From an uncultured Lachnospiraceae bacterium (GTDB taxonomy: Bacteria > Bacillota > Clostridia > Lachnospirales > Lachnospiraceae), in contig CAJTTT010000006.1 in NCBI GenBank assembly GCA_910579285.1, positions 74,912 to 133,329 on the forward strand: a DNA stretch of 58,418 nt, in the 5' to 3' direction. The notes beneath the pieces were generated by a model, which was given only the letters and a program-made list of their open reading frames with translations, did not search any database and was not told where the DNA came from. Shown piece after piece: positions 35,711 to 44,883 of the stretch; the first letter of the stretch is position 1, and each line of letters begins with the position of its first letter. The translations under genes and the position numbers were made by a program.

Positions 35711-36652
35711 ATGAAAAAGGCGGGACATCTTTTTTTCGCAGCGGTTCTGATTATGGGACTGCTCCTGTGTACGGCCTGCGGGGACAGGCGGGAAACGCAG
35801 GATGGCGCCTCGTATAAGATATATTATGTAAACAATGAAGAGACCAAGATTGTTGAGCGGGAATATGTGAGCGGGACGACAGACAGCGCCCTTTTGTTTG
35901 AGGAATTTTTGGGGCAGCTTGCCCATATATCGGAGAAAATGGAGTACGAGACACTGTTGGACAAAGAAATTTCGGTGGTGGGGCATACCCTTGAAAACGG
36001 GCAGCTGACGCTGGATTTTGACGAGAGTTATAACAATCTGCGCGGGACGAGGGAGATTCTCGTGCGAGCCTCCATTGTGAGGACGATGACACAGCTTCCG
36101 GGCGTGGAGCGGATCGCATTTACGGTGATGGGAGAACAGCTCATGGACGCTTCGGGAGCGGCGGTTGGCGTGATGGCGGCGGACACCTTTATCGAGAATG
36201 CAGGCAATGAGATCAACGCCTATGAAAAGGTAGATCTGAAACTTTACTTTGCCAATGAGACGGGAGAAAGCCTGGTGGAGGAGAACAGACGCAACGTGGT
36301 ATACAACAGCAATATTTCCCTGGAGAAACTTGTGGTGGAGAAGCTGGTGCAGGGTCCCATGACGCAGGGGGCTTACCCCACCATCAATCCGACCACAAAG
36401 ATCGTAAGTGTGACCGTGAAAGATGGAACATGTTATGTAAACTTAAGCAACGAGTTTCTCAGCCAGCCCTACAATGTGGCCTCGGATGTGACCATTTATT
36501 CCATCACCAATTCGCTGGTGGAGCTGTCCAATGTAAACCGGGTGCAGATTTCCGTAAACGGGGAGACCAATATTTCATACCGGGAAAATATGAGCCTGAA
36601 CAACGTGTTTGAGAGAAACCTGGATATCCTTGTGCCGGGAACCGTACAGTGA
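35711..36652 (+). CDS. GerMN-domain lipoprotein
   Basis: About 313 aa. The signal peptide ends in LLCTACG, a lipobox. Two GerMN (sporulation/germination) domains follow: about residues 55-165 and 180-305, the second with LEKLVVEKLVQGP and VKDGTCYVNLSNEF. GerMN lipoproteins (GerM, LpqB-like) often act at the envelope with two-component systems or in spore assembly. GGAGGGTAGC precedes the ATG. The tight arrangement with the kinase suggests it helps control or is controlled by it. Confidence 0.88.
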   Translation: MKKAGHLFFAAVLIMGLLLCTACGDRRETQDGASYKIYYVNNEETKIVEREYVSGTTDSALLFEEFLGQLAHISEKMEYETLLDKEISVVGHTLENGQLTLDFDESYNNLRGTREILVRASIVRTMTQLPGVERIAFTVMGEQLMDASGAAVGVMAADTFIENAGNEINAYEKVDLKLYFANETGESLVEENRRNVVYNSNISLEKLVVEKLVQGPMTQGAYPTINPTTKIVSVTVKDGTCYVNLSNEFLSQPYNVASDVTIYSITNSLVELSNVNRVQISVNGETNISYRENMSLNNVFERNLDILVPGTVQ

Positions 36653-36743
36653 CGGATTAAAGTGAGAAAAAGGACACGACCCCGGAAAGGGGAATGTTAT
36701 GTAAACTTATAGAAAAATACAACAGGATAAGGAGAAAAAAGAT

Positions 36744-39101
36744 ATGCGCAGACCACTATGCCTGATCGGACTGGCATTTGTGACGGCGCTGCTTCTGGGC
36801 ATCCATCTGCTTCCACACGACCCGCCGGATTGCGGCATCCCGGACGGGAAAACGGCTGTCGCCGTGGGGCGTGTGGGGTGGAAGGAACGCAGAATTTCCG
36901 GGTCGGAGGAAGTTCTCGTAGTGACCCTGGAGCAGGTCATCATTCTGAAACCGGATCAAAGATCCGTTCTGAAACAAATCATAGCAGATTCTGACACAGC
37001 TAATTCCAATTCGATTGCTGCAGATTCCGTAGAAAAAACAGAAACATTTTTGAAAAAAAATAAGGAAAGCCTCAGACGGGAGGACGCCGGAGAAATCACG
37101 GGGATTTTATGCTATCTTGGGGGAGCGGATAATCCCGCGATGGGAAGCATTGTTCTGGTAGAAGGGACATTTCGTCCGTTTGCCCATGCCACGAACCCGG
37201 GAGAATTTGACGCCGCGGACTACTATCGCGTTATGGGGCAGCAGGGCAGACTGATGCGGGCGTTATGTCTGGCTGAGAGTAAGAATTTTTCCGCTTTTCA
37301 GGAGGCGCTGTACCGATGCCGGGAATACCTGTCGCTTCTTCTGACCGCATGTTACCCGGAAAAGGAGGCGTCCGTCATGGGAGCCATGCTTCTTGGAGAG
37401 AAGGCCATGCTCGATGAGGGGATCAAAAGTCTGTATCAGCAAAATGGCATCATACATATTCTATCCATCAGCGGTCTTCACATTTCCATCCTGGGAATGG
37501 GCTTTCATAAGCTTTTGAAGCGCATACATGTCCCTAAATTAGTTAACATAATATTTTCCGCGGCGCTGATGTATTGCTATGGGATAATGACAGGCATGGG
37601 CATATCCATTGTCAGGGCGTTCGTAATGTTCGGCATGAAGCTGTGTGCGGATTTATGCGGCAGAACCTATGATCTGCTGACGGCCATGATGACGGCGGCG
37701 TTTCTGGTTCTCGTCAGACAGCCGCTTTACCTGACCCACAGCGGCTTTCAGTTTTCCTTTGGCGCGGTGTGCGGCATCGGATTTCTGCCATCAGTTTCCA
37801 GGCATTTTCCTGAGGTATCCGGCTGCTTTCCGATGGGGAACCGCTTTTTGAAGGCATTGTTTACGGGAGGCTGGATTTCCCTCTGTACCCTGCCGGTTTA
37901 TCTGTGTTTCTACTATGAATTTCCGCCCTATTCCGTCCTGTTAAATCTGATCGTGATTCCGTGCATGGGGGCGCTTTTCCTGAGCGGGATTGTGGTCATG
38001 GGGGCGGCGGCATGTCTGCTGCCGCTTGGCTGCCTGGCGGCTGTCCCCGGCGTGTGGATTTTAACCTTTTACGAGAAATGCGCCTCGTTTGTCCTGAGAC
38101 TGCCCGGACAGCGGTGGGCCGCAGGACACCCTGGGGACTGGCAGGTTGCAGCGTATCTGGCGCTTCTGGCGGCGGCGGTGTTTCTTGCGGGAAAGGCGGG
38201 AAAAAGAAGCAAGGGATATTTCTGGTGCGCTGTTTTCGGTGCGGTGGTCCTTCTGGGCTTTCGGCTGCCGGAGGACTTTGAGATTACCGTGCTGGATATC
38301 GGGCAGGGCGACTGCATTTATCTGGCGGACGGTGCGGGAGGGCACTATCTGATTGACGGCGGCAGCTCTGACAGAAAAGAGGTGGAGACTTATCAGATTA
38401 CCCCGTTTTTAAAGTACCGCGGCGTGGCGCGGCTGGATGGAGTGTTTGTCACCCACCCGGACGAGGATCATATAAGCGGGATCAGGGGGCTGCTTCAGAG
38501 GTACAGAGAGGCAGGGATAGAGATCGGCTGTCTGTTTTTACCCGATGTGGCCCAGGAGTGCAGGGATGCCGCCTATCATGGACTGGAGGAGCAGGCGGGG
38601 GAGGCAGGTGTGCCTGTGAGGTATCTGCACGCAGGGGACAGGCTGGAGAGTGGAAATGTTATGTTAACCTGCATGCATCCTGAGAAAAATTATGTAAATC
38701 AAGATGCCAATGCCTGTTCCACGGTGCTCTATCTGACATACGGATCCTTTTTGGCACTTTTTACGGGAGACCTGGAAGGGGAGGGGGAAGCGCTTGTGAC
38801 AGAGCGTCTTTCTTATATGGGAGGCGGCGGGGAAACGGGCCGGCCCTCTTCCATCACGCTTCTCAAAACCGCCCATCATGGCTCAAAGAATGCCACGAAA
38901 GAGCCGTTTCTGGAGCTCGTAAATCCTCAGATGGCGCTCATCTCCGCAGGGCGGGATAATTCTTATGGTCATCCCCACAAGGAAACGCTGGAGCGGCTTG
39001 CGGACAGGGAATGCCGGATTTACCAGACCCCGGAGAGCGGTGCGGTGACGGTGCGGGTGAAGGGAGGAGCCGTCCGGGTGGAGACGTTTCTGGGCAGATG
39101 A
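36744..39101 (+). CDS. comEC: DNA internalization channel ComEC/Rec2
   Basis: 785 aa. Early residues (10-200) form a membrane-anchored OB-like region; about 200-500 hold the ComEC membrane domain with GIIHILSISGLHISILGMG and FQFSFGAVCGIGFLP; 510-785 is a metallo-beta-lactamase fold (VLDIGQGDCIYLADG, VFVTHPDEDHISGI, KTAHHGSKNA), the putative nuclease that trims the non-transported strand. ComEC imports single-stranded DNA. AAGGAGAAAAAAGAT precedes the ATG. With comEA it indicates at least a partial competence set. Confidence 0.94.
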   Translation: MRRPLCLIGLAFVTALLLGIHLLPHDPPDCGIPDGKTAVAVGRVGWKERRISGSEEVLVVTLEQVIILKPDQRSVLKQIIADSDTANSNSIAADSVEKTETFLKKNKESLRREDAGEITGILCYLGGADNPAMGSIVLVEGTFRPFAHATNPGEFDAADYYRVMGQQGRLMRALCLAESKNFSAFQEALYRCREYLSLLLTACYPEKEASVMGAMLLGEKAMLDEGIKSLYQQNGIIHILSISGLHISILGMGFHKLLKRIHVPKLVNIIFSAALMYCYGIMTGMGISIVRAFVMFGMKLCADLCGRTYDLLTAMMTAAFLVLVRQPLYLTHSGFQFSFGAVCGIGFLPSVSRHFPEVSGCFPMGNRFLKALFTGGWISLCTLPVYLCFYYEFPPYSVLLNLIVIPCMGALFLSGIVVMGAAACLLPLGCLAAVPGVWILTFYEKCASFVLRLPGQRWAAGHPGDWQVAAYLALLAAAVFLAGKAGKRSKGYFWCAVFGAVVLLGFRLPEDFEITVLDIGQGDCIYLADGAGGHYLIDGGSSDRKEVETYQITPFLKYRGVARLDGVFVTHPDEDHISGIRGLLQRYREAGIEIGCLFLPDVAQECRDAAYHGLEEQAGEAGVPVRYLHAGDRLESGNVMLTCMHPEKNYVNQDANACSTVLYLTYGSFLALFTGDLEGEGEALVTERLSYMGGGGETGRPSSITLLKTAHHGSKNATKEPFLELVNPQMALISAGRDNSYGHPHKETLERLADRECRIYQTPESGAVTVRVKGGAVRVETFLGR

Positions 39102-39173
39102 GGCGGATTTGAGTCAAATGGGCGATTGCGAAATAAAGTGGGATACCGTATACTAAATATATGAAAAAGTAAG

Positions 39174-39366
39174 AAATTGCGAAATTCTTTTATGGTTGTC
39201 AAATCTGTGCAAATAGCATAATCAACGCAGACACGCTTCCGCTCCGCTCCAAACGCAGCGGCACTAAGCTCGAAAAAACCTTGCTAAGTGCCGGCGTTTT
39301 GCAAGGGTCCGCTTATCATTATGCTATTTGCACAAGGAATGCAGCGATAGGATGAATTTCGCAATT
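39174..39366. repeat. Structured intergenic element, copy C (nested inverted repeats)
   Basis: The 302-nt gap after comEC holds nested palindromes. AATTGCGAAATTC (39174-39186) is inverted at 39354-39366. A perfect 16-bp pair is at 39207-39222 and 39318-39333. An inner stem AAACGC...CGGCACT (39251-39265) pairs with AGTGCCG...GCGTTT (39287-39299). The central 21-nt loop (39266-39286, AAGCTCGAAAAAACCTTGCT plus A) is almost identical to the loop at 52233-52253. It resembles a MITE or a structured RNA. Confidence 0.7.
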
Positions 39367-39403
39367 ACCACCTGTGAAAAATGTGTAGAAGGAGAATTTA
39401 TTT

Positions 39404-40999
39404 ATGTACGAATGTCCAAACTGCGGCAGCAATCTGCAATATGACATTGCCGCCCGGCAGATGCTTTGCAGCTACTGCGGTACGACCGCAGATCCTTACA
39501 GTCTGCATGAGGAGCCGGAATTTTTGGAGCGGGGAGAATATGAGGCCACGGTTTTCACCTGCTCCCAGTGCGGAGCGCAGCTTTTGAGTGAAGATACCAC
39601 AGCCGCCACGTTCTGCAGTTTCTGCAGCTCCCCGGCTGTTCTGGAAAGCAGGGTCGGCAAGGCGCGCCGTCCCGCCCGCATCATTCCGTTTTCGAAGACA
39701 AAGGAGGACTGCAAGGCTTCCTATGCCAGAATGATGCGGCGTGCCATATTTGCGCCGAAGGAATTGAAAGACCAGACGTATATCGAAAAATTCCGGGGAA
39801 TCTATATGCCGTACTGGGTGTATGATTTTGAGAAGAAGGGAAAAGTTTCTTTCCGGGGCAGCGAGAGCCGCCAAAAGGGGGATTATCTGGTCACAAAACA
39901 TTATGACATTGTCACAGAAGTGGATGCGTCCTACCAGGGCATATCCTATGACGCGGCGGCGGACTTCTCGGATGAGCTGAGCAGTGCGATTGCACCTTAC
40001 GAAATGAATGCGGGCAGGCCTTTTACACCGTCCTTTTTGAGCGGATTTTATGCGGACGCCAAAGACGTGGAAAGCAGCGTGTACAGACAGGACGCCTGTG
40101 AGCTGGTGGCGGCGGAGGAGGCCTGGCAGCTTTCGCGCAACAGGACATGTGCCCGGTATCATGTGAAGGAGGAGGGCAATGAGGAAGTGATGAAAAATGC
40201 GCTTCGCCCGTCATGCACATCGGCGGAGCTTGCCATGCTTCCCGTCTGGTTTCTCTCCTACAGGAAGGGAGACCGGGTGGCATACGCTGTGGTCAACGGA
40301 CAGACGGGCAAGGCTGCAGCGGATCTGCCTGTGGACAGGAAGAAGTATGTGGCGGGCTCCCTGCTTCTGGCGCTGCCTTTGTTTATCCTTCTGAATCTGT
40401 GTTTTACCATCACGCCGGGCGTTTCTCTGTTTCTGGCAGCGCTTCTTTCGTTTGCCTGCGCGGTGATATCCGGCGCTCAGACATCCCGGATCAGAGAGAG
40501 GGAGCTTTTGGAGAATGATAAGGGGTATCAGTCTGCCAGAGGGCATGGGCAGACCCAACAGGGCAGAATCCTCGGCCTGTCCGCCGGGGAAATAAAGCTG
40601 CTGCAGGTTGTGATCGGTGTTGTGCTGATGACGATTTTTATGCCGATTGCCGTATGTATTGCAGTCTTTCGCAGTGACAGCGGGCTGGCAATCGTGGGGG
40701 CGCTTCTGATCAGTTTTGCCCTGGCGCGCGTGGTTACGTTGGAGAGATGGCGGAGGCCTGTGCGGAAAGGCATGTTTAAGGATATGCTTCCGGCGGTGGC
40801 AAAACCTGCCGCGGCAATTTTATTTGCATTTGTGATTATGATCTGGAATCCCGTTTCCGATCTGTATTATTACGGCGGGGCGGCGGTTTCTATGGGGGCC
40901 GTGATCTGGACGATACTGGATATCATCGGAAGGCATAATCTGCTGACGACGCGGAAACTGCCGCAGCTTAACAGACGGGGAGGGGATGAAGATGTTTGA
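39404..40999 (+). CDS. Zinc-ribbon membrane protein
   Basis: About 531 aa. Two N-terminal zinc ribbons: CPNCG with CSYCG (residues 4-30) and CSQCG with CSFC (about 50-72). A large soluble domain follows (about 80-300; YIEKFRGIYMPYWVYDF), then four to six membrane helices in the C-terminal half (about 315-505). It overlaps the TPM gene, so the pair is likely a membrane quality-control or envelope unit as in many Lachnospiraceae; the role is unknown. GAAGGAGAATTTATTT precedes the ATG. Confidence 0.8.
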   Translation: MYECPNCGSNLQYDIAARQMLCSYCGTTADPYSLHEEPEFLERGEYEATVFTCSQCGAQLLSEDTTAATFCSFCSSPAVLESRVGKARRPARIIPFSKTKEDCKASYARMMRRAIFAPKELKDQTYIEKFRGIYMPYWVYDFEKKGKVSFRGSESRQKGDYLVTKHYDIVTEVDASYQGISYDAAADFSDELSSAIAPYEMNAGRPFTPSFLSGFYADAKDVESSVYRQDACELVAAEEAWQLSRNRTCARYHVKEEGNEEVMKNALRPSCTSAELAMLPVWFLSYRKGDRVAYAVVNGQTGKAAADLPVDRKKYVAGSLLLALPLFILLNLCFTITPGVSLFLAALLSFACAVISGAQTSRIRERELLENDKGYQSARGHGQTQQGRILGLSAGEIKLLQVVIGVVLMTIFMPIAVCIAVFRSDSGLAIVGALLISFALARVVTLERWRRPVRKGMFKDMLPAVAKPAAAILFAFVIMIWNPVSDLYYYGGAAVSMGAVIWTILDIIGRHNLLTTRKLPQLNRRGGDEDV

Positions 41000-41864
41000 G
41001 GGAAAGACAGCCAGACTGGGGATTCGGATATTGGTCATAATCCTGATCGTGGTGGCAGCGCTTGGCGCCTGGGGCAGGGTAAAGGCGCTGCAGGACAGCG
41101 TGGAGGACGACGGGGTATATGATCCGTTTATGGCAGGAGAAATGGAGGAAGCGGCCGATGCGGATGAAGTGGTTTACATAAATCGAGAAACAAATTACGG
41201 TGTATGGATCAGAGATGACGCGCAGCTTCTGGATGAGGATGAGGAGCAGGAACTGGCACAGCAGATGCAGGGCATCACGGCTTACGGAAACGCTGTTTTT
41301 AAGACCACGGACAGCGGTGTCTGGGACACGGCATCCTATGCGGAGGAGTATTACAGGGAAAAGATCGGCACGGCCAGCGGTATGCTGCTGCTGATCGACA
41401 TGGACAACCGCATGATATGGATACACTGTGACGGGGCTGTCTATCAGGTGATCACCAAATCTTATGCCAACACCATCACGGATAACGTATACCGCTATGC
41501 CTCTGACAGCGACTATTACGAGTGTGCCGCGCAGGCGTACGGCCAGGCGCTTACGCTTCTTGAGGGAGACAGGATTGCACAGCCCATGAAGTATATCAGC
41601 AACGCTCTGCTGGCGGTGATACTCGCCCTGCTGCTAAATTACGGCTTGGTGTGCCTTTTCACAGGAAAAAGAAAACCTGCCAGAAGAGAGCTTCTGGGGA
41701 ATGCGGGAAATTATTTCCGCTATACGGAGCCGCAGGCATTCTTTGTCCGGGAGAGCCGAACATACAATCCGACCAGCAGCGGAAGCGGAGGGAGCAGCGG
41801 AGGCGGCGGAGGCGGCAGCAGCAGCGGTGGAAGCAGTGGGGGCGGAGGCGGCCATCGGTTTTAA
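40992..41864 (+). CDS. TPM-domain membrane protein, YgcG-like
   Basis: About 290 aa. It has an N-terminal helix (about residues 8-30), a TPM domain (about 60-190; VWIRDDAQLLDEDEEQELAQ, GTASGMLLLIDMDNRMIWI), a second helix (about 200-220) and a low-complexity Gly/Ser tail ending GGGGGHRF. This is the YgcG plan. Such proteins may act in membrane repair or photosystem-type turnover; function here is unknown. ATG 40992 has GGAGGGG six bases upstream and overlaps the previous stop. Confidence 0.88.
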   Translation: MFEGKTARLGIRILVIILIVVAALGAWGRVKALQDSVEDDGVYDPFMAGEMEEAADADEVVYINRETNYGVWIRDDAQLLDEDEEQELAQQMQGITAYGNAVFKTTDSGVWDTASYAEEYYREKIGTASGMLLLIDMDNRMIWIHCDGAVYQVITKSYANTITDNVYRYASDSDYYECAAQAYGQALTLLEGDRIAQPMKYISNALLAVILALLLNYGLVCLFTGKRKPARRELLGNAGNYFRYTEPQAFFVRESRTYNPTSSGSGGSSGGGGGGSSSGGSSGGGGGHRF

Positions 41865-41958
41865 CCTTCCAGACCAGGTTGTTTTTTGGAGGAAGAGCGG
41901 CTATACTGAAGAGGAAAATAGGAGAATGGGTGACCGTGTTTTGGGACTGTGGTAATGT

Positions 41959-42951
41959 ATGAAAAAATTGAGCGAAGAGATCAGGGAAGGAAACTTAAAA
42001 CAGGTATATCTTCTGTGCGGGGAGGAGGCCTATCTGCGCAGACAGTACAGGGACAGGGTGAAGAAGGCTCTGCTGGGAGACGGGGATCTGATGAACCTGA
42101 ACTGTTTCGAGGGAAAGGGGATTGTGCCCGGTGAGGTGATTGATCTGGCGCAGACCATGCCCTTTCTGGCTGAACGGCGTGTGCTGGTCATAGAAAACAG
42201 CGGCTTTTTCAAGCGCGGCGGGGAGATTCTGGCGGAATATCTGGCAGATCCTGCTCCCAGCGCGTATTTCCTGTTTGTGGAGACGGAGATTGATAAGAGG
42301 AGCAGACTCTATAAGGCGGCGTCTGCCAGAGGAAGAGTGATCGAGTGCAAAACCCCGGACGAGGGCGTGCTGAAACGCTGGGTTGTGGAACTGCTTGCGA
42401 AGGACAATAAACGGATCACCCAGCGGGATCTGGATTTATTTCTGGAAAAGACGGGGACGGATATGGAAAACATCCGGGGAGAAGTGGAGAAACTGGTCTG
42501 TTATTGTCTGAACCGGGAGGCGGTTACCGCCCAGGACATTGAGGCGGTCTGTGTCCGTCAGATCGGAAGCCGGATCTTTGATATGGTGGAGGCCGTGGCT
42601 GACAAAAAACAGAGGCGGGCGATGGAGCTTTACTATGATCTGTTGACGTTAAAGGAGCCGCCCATGCGCATTCTGTTTCTGATTGCCAGACAGTTTAACC
42701 TGCTGCTGCAGGTAAAGGAGTTAAAGAATAAAGGGTATGATACGCGCAGCATCGGCGAGAAAGTGGGACTCAAGGGATTTATTGCCGGAAAATATGTGAG
42801 CCAGGCAGCGAAATTTAAGGAGGCCGAGCTGAGACAGGCGCTGACCGACTGTGTGGAGACGGAGGAGGCTGTCAAGACAGGCAGGATGAACGATGTGATG
42901 AGCGTAGAACTTCTGATTGTGCGGGAGAGTATGCAGCCAGCGAAACATTGA
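41959..42951 (+). CDS. holA: DNA polymerase III delta subunit (clamp loader)
   Basis: A 330-aa AAA+-like clamp-loader subunit that opens the sliding clamp. The N-terminal region VYLLCGEEAYLRRQYRDRVK, the wrench-like MPFLAERRVLVIENSGFF and the C-terminal helical domain (RILFLIARQFNLLLQVKEL) match HolA. It commonly follows comEC in Firmicutes, here after an insertion of the zinc-ribbon/TPM pair. The ribosome site is weak. Confidence 0.92.
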   Translation: MKKLSEEIREGNLKQVYLLCGEEAYLRRQYRDRVKKALLGDGDLMNLNCFEGKGIVPGEVIDLAQTMPFLAERRVLVIENSGFFKRGGEILAEYLADPAPSAYFLFVETEIDKRSRLYKAASARGRVIECKTPDEGVLKRWVVELLAKDNKRITQRDLDLFLEKTGTDMENIRGEVEKLVCYCLNREAVTAQDIEAVCVRQIGSRIFDMVEAVADKKQRRAMELYYDLLTLKEPPMRILFLIARQFNLLLQVKELKNKGYDTRSIGEKVGLKGFIAGKYVSQAAKFKEAELRQALTDCVETEEAVKTGRMNDVMSVELLIVRESMQPAKH

Positions 42952-43135
42952 CCCATGCAGTCAACTCTGTGCCGGTGGCGGAAACGCCGGGCAGACTGAT
43001 ATAGAAGGCAGGTGAAAGCGCTGAGACGGACAGGCGAAAACTTCTGGTTGCGCAAAACGGCATATTTACAGTACAATAGGAACAGGAATGATCAGTTACC
43101 GTCATTTACTTACATGAGATAATTGGAGGCATGAC

Positions 43136-43747
43136 ATGGGTATGCATATTGTTTGTCTGGATCTTGAGGGTGTTCTGGTGCCGGAGATCTGGATTGCTTT
43201 TGCGAAGGAGAGCGGCATTTCGGAACTTACCAGAACGACCAGGGATGAGCCTGACTATGACAAATTGATGAACTGGCGGCTTGGCATTTTGAAAGAGCAT
43301 GGTCTGGGACTAAAGGAGATCCAGGAGACGATCTCGAAGATAGATCCTCTGCCGGGCGCGAAGGCGTTTTTGGACGAGTTGAAGCGGATGACGCAGGTTA
43401 TCATTATCAGCGATACCTTCACCCAGTTTGCGGGGCCGTTGATGGAAAAGCTCGGGTGGCCGACGATTTTTTGTAATTCCCTCGAGGTGGCGCCGGATGG
43501 GGAGATCACCGGGTATCGGATGCGTGTCAAGGATTCCAAGCTGACCACGGTGAAGGCGTTGCAGTCTATCGGCTATGAGACGGTCGCCGCCGGGGACAGC
43601 CATAACGATCTGGCCATGATACAGGCGGGAAAAGCAGGATTTTTGTTTAAAAGCACGGAACAGATTAAAAAGGACTACCCAGAGATTCCGGCTTATGAGA
43701 CGTATGAGGAGCTGTTAGGAGCCCTCAGGAAAGCGATTGGACAGTAA
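43136..43747 (+). CDS. thrH: ThrH-type phosphoserine / homoserine phosphotransferase
   Basis: A 203-aa HAD-superfamily enzyme. The nucleophile is in VCLDLEGVLVPEIW (Asp 9, general acid Glu 11 in place of the usual second Asp), which is the ThrH signature. Motif II is IIISDTF and motif III/IV is KLTTVK with AAGDSHNDLAM. ThrH removes phosphate from phosphoserine and can phosphorylate homoserine, linking serine and threonine synthesis. hom and an aspartate kinase lie 9 kb downstream. TTGGAGGCATGAC precedes the ATG. Confidence 0.9.
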   Translation: MGMHIVCLDLEGVLVPEIWIAFAKESGISELTRTTRDEPDYDKLMNWRLGILKEHGLGLKEIQETISKIDPLPGAKAFLDELKRMTQVIIISDTFTQFAGPLMEKLGWPTIFCNSLEVAPDGEITGYRMRVKDSKLTTVKALQSIGYETVAAGDSHNDLAMIQAGKAGFLFKSTEQIKKDYPEIPAYETYEELLGALRKAIGQ

Positions 43748-43806
43748 TCGCTGGCAGTAAAAAGGACAGGCCGGGATTCCGGCGGCGGGTGAAAGGAGAA
43801 TTTACT

Positions 43807-44100
43807 ATGAAATGTGTTCGTGTGGCCCTGGAGGTCGATGTAAAAAAATATGAGGCAGGCAAAGGCATGGAGGACGGCGTCGAACTGTGGTCTGACGTGG
43901 TGACGAGAGGCTGGTTTGTCATGGATTCCCTCGTGCAGATCAAGAAGGAAAACGGTGCGATTGTATGTCCCTACATTCTTCATAAGAGAGGTAAGACATT
44001 TATTGCGGAGGGGGATTATATCATAACGGAGCTGGACGGTTCCAAGCATGTCTGCAGTGAGGAAAAGGTGTTCAAGAGATTTAAGCCTGTTGAGGAATAG
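43807..44100 (+). CDS. Small protein of unknown function, phage-like
   Basis: A 97-aa soluble protein with a predicted beta-rich C-terminal half (GDYIITELDG) similar in layout to small phage head or tail-completion-like proteins (PGDYIV type). No enzymatic motif is visible. AAAGGAGAATTTACT precedes the ATG at 43807. A GC hairpin (about 44122-44150) follows without a T tract. Confidence 0.65.
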   Translation: MKCVRVALEVDVKKYEAGKGMEDGVELWSDVVTRGWFVMDSLVQIKKENGAIVCPYILHKRGKTFIAEGDYIITELDGSKHVCSEEKVFKRFKPVEE

Positions 44101-44222
44101 GACTATTATGTAGGAAAAGAGCCGGAAGGGGCTGCAGGCCTGCTTCCGGCAAAAGTCTGCTTATAGAAGAAAAGGCGCTAATGTGCCCCGGCTCTGATAT
44201 AGGTGATATGATGGGCGTCTAT

Positions 44223-44336
44223 TTAATTGAGCGCGTCCTCTGACAGTTTCTTGTCGGTAATCAGATGATCGAAATCGGCAAGCGGTGCAACGGAGAAGAC
44301 GGCGGCAGACGGTGTGATTGATGCGGCATTTTTATC
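44223..44336 (-). pseudogene. C-terminal remnant, possibly of a DeoR-type regulator
   Basis: On the minus strand about 37 codons end in VAPLADFDHLITDKKLSE and a stop. The (D)xLITD pattern resembles the C-terminus of DeoR-family sugar regulators. No full gene or ribosome site is present upstream, so it is a fragment if real. On the plus strand the short frame ending AEKESLRKTVRDRTE at 44388 may be another gene tail. The rest of the 44101-44494 gap has only hairpins and the terminator at 44405. Confidence 0.4.
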
Positions 44337-44404
44337 ATGGGCTGAAAAGGAAAGCCTCAGAAAGACAGTGCGCGACAGAACAGAATAAGAATGCATGATT
44401 TACG

Positions 44405-44434
44405 AAAAAGAACTGTTTCGGCGGTTCTTTTTTT
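44405..44434 (+). terminator. Terminator-like hairpin in the 44.1-44.5 kb gap
   Basis: AAAAAGAAC pairs with GTTCTTTTT across an 8-nt loop and is followed by TTTTAATG. It lies 60 nt before the next gene and would stop transcripts from upstream. Confidence 0.7.
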
Positions 44435-44494
44435 AATGTCCGATTTATAGGACTTATAAAGTGCTATATTGGTCACAACAAGGGGGTGTGACAG

Positions 44495-44854
44495 ATGAAC
44501 AGGGGTTTAAGCATGATAACGGCGTTTTTGGTTCTGGCTGCCGCTCTCTGTGTGGGCGGAACAGTGATGAGTAAGGAGCGGAATGATTACACACAGGAAA
44601 ATGAAAGATACGCGCTGCTCGAGAATGCTTTCACGGAGCGGACGAGAGAGATTCTGGAGGAGCGCGGATATCGAAACAGCGGCGTGACGGTCACCTGGAC
44701 GAGAGAGAACGGCAACGCAAGAAGCTACCGTGTGGAAATTCATCACAGGGGAATCGAGAGGCTTGCCGATGACGAGAGGGAGAGACTGACTGAGGAACTG
44801 CACTGTGAAGAGTTTTGCAGGGAGACGGAGGAGCTTTTCATTGTATACATATGA
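44495..44854 (+). CDS. Small membrane-anchored or secreted protein, unknown
   Basis: A 119-aa protein with an N-terminal hydrophobic segment (about residues 7-24) followed by a charged soluble domain (ERTREILEERGYRNSGVTVT, then SYRVEIHHRGIERLADDERE). There is no lipobox. GGGGGTGTGACAG precedes the ATG. A promoter with two LexA-like boxes starts 30 nt after its stop. Function unknown. Confidence 0.7.
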   Translation: MNRGLSMITAFLVLAAALCVGGTVMSKERNDYTQENERYALLENAFTERTREILEERGYRNSGVTVTWTRENGNARSYRVEIHHRGIERLADDERERLTEELHCEEFCRETEELFIVYI

Positions 44855-44883
44855 AGAAACTCCGAAACAGTCATGTCAATAGG

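Noticed and set aside
34435..35712. A long open frame antisense to the sensor kinase (425 codons)
   Set aside because: It mirrors the codon pattern of the kinase on the opposite strand; the protein has no recognisable domain and no ribosome site.
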